Shown: positions 20,494 through 27,225 of the stretch, in pieces | Numbering within the stretch: position 1 is the first letter of the stretch | Layout of the letters: every line of letters starts with the position of its first letter | Origin: UMGS1307 sp964523005 | GTDB lineage: Bacteria > Bacillota > Clostridia > Oscillospirales > CAG-382 | Direction: 5' to 3' | Length of the DNA: 27,225 nt | NCBI GenBank assembly: GCA_964523005.1 | Contig: CAZFZL010000003.1 | Span: forward strand, 1 to 27,225 | Notes under the pieces: generated by a model | Databases searched by the model: none | What the model was told of the DNA's origin: nothing | What the model saw: only the letters and a program-made list of their open reading frames with translations | Made by a program: the position numbers and the translations under genes

Positions 20494-22902
20494 TTATTCT
20501 GCTCGTTCGAGCTTGGCAAGATTGCCCATGAGCTTTCGTTTGCCATGCGTTTCAAATTCGATCGCGTACAGCACATCGCCGCCCATAGGTGTGGCGCTGA
20601 TGATCTTGCCGCGTCCGAAAACGCGATGTGTGACCGTTGCGCCGGTTTCAAACACCTCAGAAGCCGCCTGTGGCTCTGCTGACTTCTGCTCGGGAGCACG
20701 GCGTATGTTTTTTTCGAACGATTCGAGTGAACGGCTGTGGCGCGTATGTGATTCCGGCTGGCGAATACCGTTGAGCGGCTTCTGAACCTCCACAAATTCA
20801 ACGCATTCCTCAGGAAGCTCGTCGATAAAGCGCGAGCGTCTGTTGGAGGTCGTTCGTCCGTATATAAGACGCGTGTTGGTGTGCAGTATCTGCAGCTCCT
20901 TTTCGGCGCGCGTCATCGCGACGTACGCAAGCCTGCGCTCCTCCTCAAGCTCACCGTTGTCAACGGCGCGCTGAGAGGGGAACAGCCCTTCCTCGAAGCC
21001 CGGCAGGAACACATAGGGGAACTCAAGCCCCTTTGCGCTGTGCATTGTCATGAGCGCTACAGCGTCTGCCGTTTCGTCATAGTTGTCAATATCCGACACG
21101 AGCGCGAGCTGTTCGAGAAACGCTCCGAGTGATTTGTCGTCCGAGTTGTTTTCAAAATCGACGGCGGTTGACACAAATTCGTCAACAAGCGCAAGCTTTT
21201 CGCGTTCCTTTGGGTCGGGATCGAGCAATAGCATGGTTCTGTACTGTGTTTTTTCGATTATTTGTTCAAGCAGCACGTTCACGGTGTCATTGTTGGCTGT
21301 TTCACGCAGCTGTTCTATGAGCGTGCGGAACGCGAGCAGGGGTACGAGCGTTTTGGCGAGCGCCGGGTATTCCTCGGCTCTCTTGATGATTTCGTAGATT
21401 GATGTTTTGCTTTCCGCGGCAAGCGCCGTGAGTGCGCCGACGGTGGTGTTTCCTATCTGCCTGCGCGGCACGTTTATGATGCGCTTCAGGCGCGTGTTGT
21501 CGTCGGGGTTGTATACGACGGAAAGGTACGCCGTGAGATCCTTTATTTCTTTTCTGTCGGAAAAGCGCAGTCCACCGAATATCCTGTATGGTATTTTTGA
21601 TTTTGAGAAGATAAGCTCGAGCGCGTTCGCCTGTTCGTTAAGCCTGTAAAGCACAGCAAAATCAGAATATTTCGCTTCACCCTGAGCAACACGCTGGCGG
21701 ATCGTACTCATTATGTACGTCGCCTCCTCGCTTTGCGTATAGTGACGCTTTACGAGCACCTTTGCGCCCTCTTCGTTGTCGGTGTGGAGCGTCTTGCCCT
21801 TACGCGAGACGTTGTTAGCGATGAGCGCGTTGGCGGCGTTGAGTATCGATTTTGTTGAGCGGTAATTCTGTTCCAGCCGGATGGTATGCACGTCCGGAAA
21901 CGACTTGTCGAAGCCGAGTATGTTTTCGACTGTCGCGCCGCGGAAGGCATAGATGCTCTGGTCGTCATCTCCGACGACGCAAATGTTGCCGCTGCCCGAC
22001 GAGAGCATTTCTATAAGAATGCTCTGGGAGCGGTTGGTGTCCTGATACTCGTCCGCCATGACGTAGCAAAAGCGGCGCTTGTATAGCTCAAGCACGTCCG
22101 TATGCTCCGAGAACAGCTCGATGGTCTTGAATATAAGGTCGTCAAAATCGAGCGCGTTCGCATCGTGCAGATTTTTTTCGTAAAGCTCGTATATTTCAGC
22201 GACCTGCTTCTTCTTGTAGTTCTGACCGGTGCTTTCGCCGTAAGCGAGCGCGGATATGCAGCCTTCCTTCGCTTTGCTTATATCGCTTTGCACCGAACGC
22301 ACCGCGAGCAGCTTTTCGTCTGTTCCGAGCGTTTTCATGCATTCGGCGATGAGCTTTTTTGAATCGTCGCTGTCGTATATTGTAAAATCGTTTCCGTAGC
22401 CGAGGCGTGAAATATGGCGGCGCAGGATCCGGGCGCATATCGAATGGAACGTACCTGCCCATATGTCGTGCGCCTGCACGCCGAGCAGTTTTTCAAGGCG
22501 CGTTTTGAATTCGCCGGCAGCTTTGTTGGTGAACGTAAGACACAGGATCTCGTCCGGACGCGGATTTCCGACAGCATACGCGCCGAGAAACGCGCGGATC
22601 GCGTCGTTGCTGCCGCCTTCGAGCAGTGCGGAGGCTTTTTTCATAACCTCTTCGCTCTGCGGCGGCGTCACGGTATCGTACGCGACACCGAATTGCAGAA
22701 TCTGAGCTATCCTGTTCACGAGCACTGTCGTCTTACCGCTTCCGGCGCCGGCGAGCACGAGCATCGCACCCTCGGTGCGCAGCACGGCTTCGCGCTGGCG
22801 GTCGTTGAGGTTGTTATAGAGTTTATCGAAAAGCGCCTTTTTGAGCGCGTTGAAGTCATTTTTTGTCGTTTTCGTCGTAGTCGACGTACACTTCGTCGTC
22901 AT
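20494..22902 (-). CDS. pcrA: UvrD/PcrA-type ATP-dependent DNA helicase
   Basis: An 802-residue superfamily 1A helicase acting in excision repair, plasmid replication and removal of stalled complexes. Motifs in order: Q motif LNDRQREAV (32-40), Walker A AGAGSGKTT (51-59), Ia LTFTNKAAGEF, II ADEYQDTN, III VVGDDDQSIYAFRG, IV QNYRSTKSI, V MTMHSAKGLEF, VI LAYVAMTRAE. The C-terminal domain (GATVTHRVFGRGKIIS...) is the PcrA Tudor-like polymerase-binding module. About 40 extra residues lie between Walker A and motif Ia (near 68-112). I chose the ATG at 22902, with AAGGAGG about 11 bases upstream; no ATG, GTG or TTG is available between it and the plsY stop, so it must overlap plsY by at least 47 bases. 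Confidence 0.92.
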   Translation of the reverse strand: MTTKCTSTTTKTTKNDFNALKKALFDKLYNNLNDRQREAVLRTEGAMLVLAGAGSGKTTVLVNRIAQILQFGVAYDTVTPPQSEEVMKKASALLEGGSNDAIRAFLGAYAVGNPRPDEILCLTFTNKAAGEFKTRLEKLLGVQAHDIWAGTFHSICARILRRHISRLGYGNDFTIYDSDDSKKLIAECMKTLGTDEKLLAVRSVQSDISKAKEGCISALAYGESTGQNYKKKQVAEIYELYEKNLHDANALDFDDLIFKTIELFSEHTDVLELYKRRFCYVMADEYQDTNRSQSILIEMLSSGSGNICVVGDDDQSIYAFRGATVENILGFDKSFPDVHTIRLEQNYRSTKSILNAANALIANNVSRKGKTLHTDNEEGAKVLVKRHYTQSEEATYIMSTIRQRVAQGEAKYSDFAVLYRLNEQANALELIFSKSKIPYRIFGGLRFSDRKEIKDLTAYLSVVYNPDDNTRLKRIINVPRRQIGNTTVGALTALAAESKTSIYEIIKRAEEYPALAKTLVPLLAFRTLIEQLRETANNDTVNVLLEQIIEKTQYRTMLLLDPDPKEREKLALVDEFVSTAVDFENNSDDKSLGAFLEQLALVSDIDNYDETADAVALMTMHSAKGLEFPYVFLPGFEEGLFPSQRAVDNGELEEERRLAYVAMTRAEKELQILHTNTRLIYGRTTSNRRSRFIDELPEECVEFVEVQKPLNGIRQPESHTRHSRSLESFEKNIRRAPEQKSAEPQAASEVFETGATVTHRVFGRGKIISATPMGGDVLYAIEFETHGKRKLMGNLAKLERAE

Positions 22903-23641
22903 ATCTTTTCTTTGCCTCCTTTTCAAATTCCTCCGGCGTGAGCCGGTTCTTCTTCCGGAGCACAAGCTTCGGTTCTCTGCCTCTGAAGAGGCGCTTTATA
23001 TTCTCGCGATGCATGATAATTATTAAGAACGCAATCGTTATTGCGCAGACGAATGAAAGTGTCGGCGGATACGTACCGGAAAGCTGATAACGGAAGTACA
23101 TCACTGCAGGGTATATGAACGCCGCCATTATGGACGAAAGCGACACATACCGTGTTATCAGCAGCACGAGCAGGAACATCACTATGACCGCGGCGAATAT
23201 GACCGGGTCGATTATCAGGATCATCGCCGCCGCCGTTGCCACTCCCTTTCCGCCCTTGAAGCGGAAATAGCAGGGAAACAGATGACCGAGGATGCAGAAC
23301 AGTCCGCTTATATAGGCACCCGTTTCACCGAGCAGCAGCCTTCCGATGATTACTGCGGCAACAGCCTTGAGTGTATCGCCCAAAAACGTGAGAGCCGCCG
23401 CCTTTTTTCCGAAATTGCGGAGCATGTTCGTGCTGCCGGCGTTGCCGCTGCCGAGCGTGCGCACGTCCGTGCCGTACTTTTTAGTTGATATGATTATTCC
23501 GAAGTTCAGGCTGCCGAGCAGATATGCCGCTGAAAGGACAAGCAGGAAAGCAAGCACGAACAGCACAGTTTGCCACGCGGAAGAAAAATGTTCTCTCAGA
23601 CAGTAGAGCAGTCCGCTGTGGTAAAGATCTGCAAACGTCAT
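22856..23641 (-). CDS. plsY: Acyl-phosphate glycerol-3-phosphate acyltransferase PlsY
   Basis: A 261-residue integral membrane enzyme that moves an acyl group from acyl-phosphate to glycerol-3-phosphate, the first committed step of phospholipid synthesis in most bacteria. Conserved motifs: LGSGNAGSTNMLRNFGKK, FRFKGGKGVATAAA and IIIMHRENIKRLF. Six to seven hydrophobic segments are visible. The family is usually near 200 residues; this one has a hydrophilic tail of about 45 residues ending in an Asp/Tyr-rich stretch, and the N-terminus is also somewhat long. The last 47 bases overlap the helicase gene in another frame. Its ATG overlaps the der stop (ATGA). Confidence 0.95.
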   Translation of the reverse strand: MTFADLYHSGLLYCLREHFSSAWQTVLFVLAFLLVLSAAYLLGSLNFGIIISTKKYGTDVRTLGSGNAGSTNMLRNFGKKAAALTFLGDTLKAVAAVIIGRLLLGETGAYISGLFCILGHLFPCYFRFKGGKGVATAAAMILIIDPVIFAAVIVMFLLVLLITRYVSLSSIMAAFIYPAVMYFRYQLSGTYPPTLSFVCAITIAFLIIIMHRENIKRLFRGREPKLVLRKKNRLTPEEFEKEAKKRYDDEVYVDYDENDKK

Positions 23642-24966
23642 TTCTCCGACTCCCCTTTCTGTCTTATGATCAGCTTGATCGGGGTGCCCTCAAAGCCGAA
23701 CGTGGTTCTGAGTGAATTTTCGATATACCGCTGGTATGAAAAATGGAAAAGCTCCGCGCTGTTGCAGAAAATTACGAAAGTCGGGGGTGTAACTGCGGTT
23801 TGCGTCATATAATATATCTTGAGCCGCTTGCCCTTGTCGGTGGGCGGCTGTACGCGCGTTGTGATATCGTTGAGCAGATCGTTGAGCACGCCGGTGGATA
23901 TACGCGTGACGCTTTGCTCGCGCACGAAACGAATGAGCTCGAAGAGTCTGTCGACGCGCTGTCCTGTCTTGGCGGAGATGAAGAGTATCGGCGCGTAGGT
24001 CATATATGAGAGAGCGGTGTAAACATCTTTTCTGAAGCTGTCGACGGTGGAGTTGTCTTTATCCACCAGATCCCATTTATTGATGACGATTATTGATGCT
24101 TTGCCTGCGTTGTGCGCTATTCCCGCTATGCGCTCGTCCTGTGCCGTCACACCCTCCTGCGCGTCGACCATTATCAGGCAGACGTCGGCGCGTTCGACCG
24201 AAGCCTTTGCGCGAAGAACGCTGTAATGCTCGATGCTTCCGTCGATCTTTGCGTTACGGCGGATGCCCGCGGTGTCAATGAAGATGAATTTGTCCTCTCC
24301 TGAGACGACCTCAGTGTCGATCGCGTCGCGTGTTGTACCCGGGATGTCGGACACGATCGTACGTTCCTGACCGGTAATGCGATTGACCAGCGAGCTTTTA
24401 CCGGCATTCGGCTTTCCTATGACGGCGACCTTTATCGCGTCGTTCTCTTCCTCCTCCTCTTCGTGAGCCGGGAAGAGCTTTATCGCTTCGTCGAGCAGAT
24501 CGCCGCTTCCCGTTCCGTGAAGCGAGGAGATCGGATAGGGCTCACCCAGTCCGAGCGAGTAGAAGTCGTATATCTCCGGCGGAAGCGCGCCTACCGTGTC
24601 GACCTTGTTGACCGCGAGCAGCACGGGCTTTCCCGAACGCATCAGCATACGGGCGATCTCAACGTCCTGCGCGGTGACGCCGCTGTGCAGATCGGTCAAA
24701 AAGATTATAACGTCCGCCTGCGAGATCGCGATCTGCGCCTGCGTGCGTATGTGAGAGAGCATTTCCGTGTCCGAGCGCGGCTCAATGCCTCCGGTGTCGA
24801 TTATATCAAAATCGCGGCCTGCCCACTGTGATTGTGCGTATATTCTGTCGCGCGTGACGCCCGGTGTGTCTTCAACGATGGCTATGCGTTTTCCGGCAAG
24901 CTTATTGAAGAGCGTGCTTTTTCCTACGTTCGGTCGTCCGACGATCGCTATTGTCGGTCTTTTCAT
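23638..24966 (-). CDS. der: Ribosome biogenesis GTPase Der (EngA)
   Basis: A 442-residue protein with two tandem GTPase domains and a C-terminal KH-like domain, needed for late 50S assembly. First domain: G1 GRPNVGKST (10-18), G3 DTGG (57-60), G4 NKVD (120-123). Second domain: G1 GKPNAGKSS (184-192), DTAGIRR, NKWD. An acidic linker (EEEEEEN, 169-175) separates them. The C-terminus has IKLIIRQKGE, typical of the family. plsY follows with a four-base overlap, and a DUF512 gene lies 24 bases upstream; der-plsY next to DUF512 is a common Clostridia order. Confidence 0.97.
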   Translation of the reverse strand: MKRPTIAIVGRPNVGKSTLFNKLAGKRIAIVEDTPGVTRDRIYAQSQWAGRDFDIIDTGGIEPRSDTEMLSHIRTQAQIAISQADVIIFLTDLHSGVTAQDVEIARMLMRSGKPVLLAVNKVDTVGALPPEIYDFYSLGLGEPYPISSLHGTGSGDLLDEAIKLFPAHEEEEEENDAIKVAVIGKPNAGKSSLVNRITGQERTIVSDIPGTTRDAIDTEVVSGEDKFIFIDTAGIRRNAKIDGSIEHYSVLRAKASVERADVCLIMVDAQEGVTAQDERIAGIAHNAGKASIIVINKWDLVDKDNSTVDSFRKDVYTALSYMTYAPILFISAKTGQRVDRLFELIRFVREQSVTRISTGVLNDLLNDITTRVQPPTDKGKRLKIYYMTQTAVTPPTFVIFCNSAELFHFSYQRYIENSLRTTFGFEGTPIKLIIRQKGESEK

Positions 24967-24990
24967 GTGTTTTTTATCCTTTTCTTTTGC

Positions 24991-26289
24991 TCATTTTCCC
25001 ATGAGCGCATCGAGTAGCTCTTTGCCGTTGTTTCCGACGGGTCTGACGCTTACTTTGAGCTCTTGTGAAAGCCGCTGCGGTGTGTAGCCGTCGAGAAACA
25101 GATCGCCGCCGGCGCGAAGCGCGCAGGCCGGAAACAGCAGCTCTGAACCGAGCGGTTCCCCGGCAAGGCGGTGTGCGATGTCCTGCCCTGTGAGCAGCCC
25201 CGACACGGTGATGCTTTCTCCGTAAAACTCGTTTTTTATGCAGTATACTTTTATATCCAGTGCCGGAAATTTGTCCGATGCCGCTTTGCAAAGCTCCGAT
25301 ATGTGAGCATACGCAGCACTCCCGGTGGCTATTGATACGCTTCGCGGCGTGCATTTGCGCTTTCTGCGAAGCGCCCGGCTGAATTCCTGCGAATGGAGCG
25401 TGAGCATACCGACGCCGTTGTCGAGCTGCATGAAGTTTTCGTATGACGCAGGATCAGGCAGCGGCACGCCCGCGGTGAGGAAAAATTCGTCCGAAGCAAA
25501 TACGAACCGGTGTCCTGTTGCGGCGAGGTGTTTTTCTGCGAAGCTGTTTATCAGTGCGAGCGTTTCGAGCGATGAGGCTTTGTCGAATGGCGTGAGCACC
25601 GCAAGACTGTTTCTGTGCTTCGTCAGCCCCGACGGCACCACGGCGACGCTTTCGACGGCAGGGAACAGCCCGGCAAGATCGGTGAGCGTCCGAAGCAGCT
25701 CATCGCCGTCGTTCCAATTCCTGCAAAGCACGATCTGCGCGTTCACGGTTATCCCGGCGACGCATATCTCCCGGAGCAGCTCAAGCACCTTTCCGGCGTT
25801 TTTATTGCCCATCATCTTTACGCGCAGCTCCGGATCTGTCGTGTGTACCGATACGTTTATCGGTGAGATGTGCATCTGCTTTATCCTGTCAACTTCGCGG
25901 CGCGTGAGGTTTGTGAGCGTGATATAGTTTCCCTGGAGAAACGAAAGGCGCTCGTCATCGTCCTTGAAATAAATGCTTTCGCGCATTCCCGGCGGGTTCT
26001 GGTCAACGAAGCAGAAGATGCAGCGGTTGCAGCAGCTGCGCTTTTTATCGATGAGGTACGTTTTGAACTCAAGTCCGATGTCTTCGTATTGCTCCTTTTC
26101 GATGTCGGCGAAGTGCGTCCGTCCGTCAGCGCCGAGATATTCGACGCGAAGGTGTTCCTCGCTCAGCCAGAACTGATAATCGAGCACGTCCGCGAGCGCG
26201 TTGCCGTTGAAAGCTACAATGCGGTCGCCCGCTTTAATGCCGGCTTTGTCAGCATATGAATTTTTTTCTGTGCTCATGACTGTTATCAA
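24991..26289 (-). CDS. DUF512 family protein with PDZ and radical SAM-like domains
   Basis: A 432-residue protein starting with a PDZ-like fold (LITVMSTEKNSYADKAGIKA then GDRIVAFNG), followed by RSCCNRCIFCFVDQNPPGMR, whose Cys86-x3-Cys90-x2-Cys93 is the radical SAM iron-sulfur motif, and a C-terminal DUF512 domain. Its reaction is not established. I chose the TTG at 26287-26289: GGAGGA lies seven bases before it and the residues it adds (LITV) complete the first PDZ strand. A later ATG at 26277 has no suitably spaced ribosome site, and an ATG at 26316 overlaps the leader. It heads the der-plsY group and has its own promoter at 26329-26357. Confidence 0.88.
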   Translation of the reverse strand: MITVMSTEKNSYADKAGIKAGDRIVAFNGNALADVLDYQFWLSEEHLRVEYLGADGRTHFADIEKEQYEDIGLEFKTYLIDKKRSCCNRCIFCFVDQNPPGMRESIYFKDDDERLSFLQGNYITLTNLTRREVDRIKQMHISPINVSVHTTDPELRVKMMGNKNAGKVLELLREICVAGITVNAQIVLCRNWNDGDELLRTLTDLAGLFPAVESVAVVPSGLTKHRNSLAVLTPFDKASSLETLALINSFAEKHLAATGHRFVFASDEFFLTAGVPLPDPASYENFMQLDNGVGMLTLHSQEFSRALRRKRKCTPRSVSIATGSAAYAHISELCKAASDKFPALDIKVYCIKNEFYGESITVSGLLTGQDIAHRLAGEPLGSELLFPACALRAGGDLFLDGYTPQRLSQELKVSVRPVGNNGKELLDALMGK

Positions 26290-26328
26290 AGCCGTCTTCC
26301 TCCGATAAGCGTACAAACTACCGAATAT

Positions 26329-26357
26329 ATTGTATCACAAACGGCCGTAAAAAGCAA
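26329..26357 (-). promoter_or_regulatory. Sigma-A type promoter of the DUF512-der-plsY group
   Basis: On the minus strand TTGCTT (complement of 26352-26357), 17 bases, TACAAT (complement of 26329-26334), with TGA upstream as an extended -10. The predicted start is near 26322, about 33 bases before the TTG start. An imperfect inverted repeat, AAGGCG/CGCCTT (around 26355-26380), overlaps the -35 side. Confidence 0.65.
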
Positions 26358-26438
26358 GGCGTTTGCGGAAAAACCGCCTTAAAAACCACGTAATCGGCAA
26401 ACAAAAAGATCCGCTTGGTGAAAACGATGAAAAAACTG

Positions 26439-26467
26439 TTGACAAAAAGAAAAAAATTGTTTATAAT
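26439..26467 (+). promoter_or_regulatory. Sigma-A type promoter of the sugar-binding lipoprotein gene
   Basis: TTGACA (26439-26444), exactly 17 bases of an A-rich spacer, and TATAAT (26462-26467): both hexamers are perfect consensus. The start would be near 26474, only about 20 bases before the ATG, so the leader contains little beyond the ribosome site GGGAGA. Confidence 0.9.
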
Positions 26468-26494
26468 CAAGTATCATATCAAAGGGAGATTATT

Positions 26495-27225
26495 ATGAAG
26501 AAAGTATTATGCATTGTTTTGGCATTGCTTATGACCGCGTTCGTATTTGCTTCGTGTGACACCACACAGACGCAGTCTGAGGCCGGTTCAACATCTACCG
26601 GAACAACGAGCACCACGAGCGATGCTGAACTGTTTTCGTCACTGAGAGACTGGGACGGCGAAGAAGCCGTAGTTATGTTCCTCGTGGGCGGTATGCAGTA
26701 CGGCGAACGTTATCATTCGCGTGAGATAGGCGCAGAGGAGCTCAACAACGAGCTTATCAACGACGCCGTTTTCAACCGTAACGCTCTTGTCGAAGATAAA
26801 TTCAACATCGACATCCAGGCGTACGCAACAAGCTCAAGTGAAAACATCAACACGATCATCTCGAACGAAATAGGTTCAAATTTGTACACCTATGATGTCG
26901 TGATGCCGATAATGAACGACATGGTATCCGCTGCTGCGGACGGTTATTTCTATGACCTTTTCGACAGCGAGATCACCGCTGATCTCGACCTGAGCAAGGA
27001 ATGGTGGGATCAGAAAGCCGTTGCCGACCTTTCGATCGGCGACAGCCTCTATTTCACGACCGGCTATATGTCGATACTCGACAACGAATGCACGCAGGTT
27101 CTCATATTCAACAAGACGCTCGTCAAAAACAACGAGCTTGAAAGCCCTTACACCCTTGTAAAATCAGGCGACTGGACTTATGACAAAATGATGGAGCTTG
27201 CCGCAAACGTAACGGCAGACGACGA
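26495..27225 (+). CDS. ABC transporter extracellular solute-binding lipoprotein (sugar type), N-terminal part
   Basis: The frame starts at ATG 26495 after GGGAGA and runs off the right edge, giving 243 residues. The signal peptide MKKVLCIVLALLMTAFVFASC has a lipobox FASC with Cys21 as the lipidated residue, followed by a Ser/Thr-rich spacer (about 22-42). The visible body has LVEDKFNIDIQAYA, YDVVMPIMNDMVSAAADGYF, LIFNKTLVKNN and SGDWTYDKMMELA, the pattern of family 1 binding proteins, which mostly bind sugars or oligosaccharides. Permease and ATPase genes would be expected beyond the window. Substrate cannot be told. A perfect consensus promoter suggests high expression. Confidence 0.85.
   Translation, partial: MKKVLCIVLALLMTAFVFASCDTTQTQSEAGSTSTGTTSTTSDAELFSSLRDWDGEEAVVMFLVGGMQYGERYHSREIGAEELNNELINDAVFNRNALVEDKFNIDIQAYATSSSENINTIISNEIGSNLYTYDVVMPIMNDMVSAAADGYFYDLFDSEITADLDLSKEWWDQKAVADLSIGDSLYFTTGYMSILDNECTQVLIFNKTLVKNNELESPYTLVKSGDWTYDKMMELAANVTADD

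Noticed and set aside
1..27225. CRISPR arrays, tRNA or rRNA genes, insertion sequences with transposase, prophage genes
   Set aside because: None seen: no regularly spaced repeats, no tRNA-like cloverleaf noticed by eye, and no transposase or phage-like proteins on either strand.

Overview
The window is a chromosomal replication-origin region of a spore-forming Clostridia (Firmicutes), probably from a metagenome assembly: a run of exactly 100 N sits inside oriC. The conserved block rpmH/rnpA/yidD/yidC (leftward) against dnaA-dnaN-recF-remB-gyrB-gyrA (rightward), the spoIIA sporulation operon and the Gram-positive style promoters, ribosome sites and lipoproteins support this. I cannot place it to genus; an uncultured Oscillospirales-like or related lineage is a guess.

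Layout. 1-995 (minus): start of yidC, then yidD, rnpA and rpmH, with tiny overlaps or gaps. 996-1346: divergent control region with strong sigma-A type promoters for rpmH and dnaA and a long inverted repeat in front of the dnaA promoter. 1347-10280 (plus): dnaA, oriC (2682-3244), dnaN, recF, a RemB-family gene, gyrB, gyrA. oriC has DnaA-box-like 9-mers, a clear DnaA-trio unwinding element, two 70-bp AT-rich repeat copies, a GC-rich hairpin element and the assembly gap. 10314-12440 (plus): a phosphopantetheinyl transferase with a possible 7-codon leader, a degenerate LCP-like membrane protein, and rlmH. 12452-14822 (plus): a polar amino acid ABC transporter (binding lipoprotein, hairpin, permease, ATPase) with its own promoter.

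14791-26289 (minus): spoIIAA-spoIIAB-sigF, then (going upstream) valS, a DUF1015 gene, a PcrA/UvrD helicase, plsY, der and a PDZ/radical-SAM DUF512 protein. This 11.5-kb block is head-on to the fork leaving oriC. 26439 to the end (plus): promoter and 5' part of a sugar-type ABC binding lipoprotein.

The window is mostly core genome; I found no defence system, prophage, CRISPR array or clearly new multigene system. The points most worth a second look are regulatory and architectural: the repeat-rich oriC, a candidate Spo0A-type promoter with a 21-bp spacer for spoIIA embedded in the valS terminator, the origin-proximal place of spoIIA, a 12-bp-periodic cluster of DnaA-box-like sites before gyrA, a Gln at the main quinolone-resistance position of GyrA, and an LCP-like protein that has lost expected arginines.
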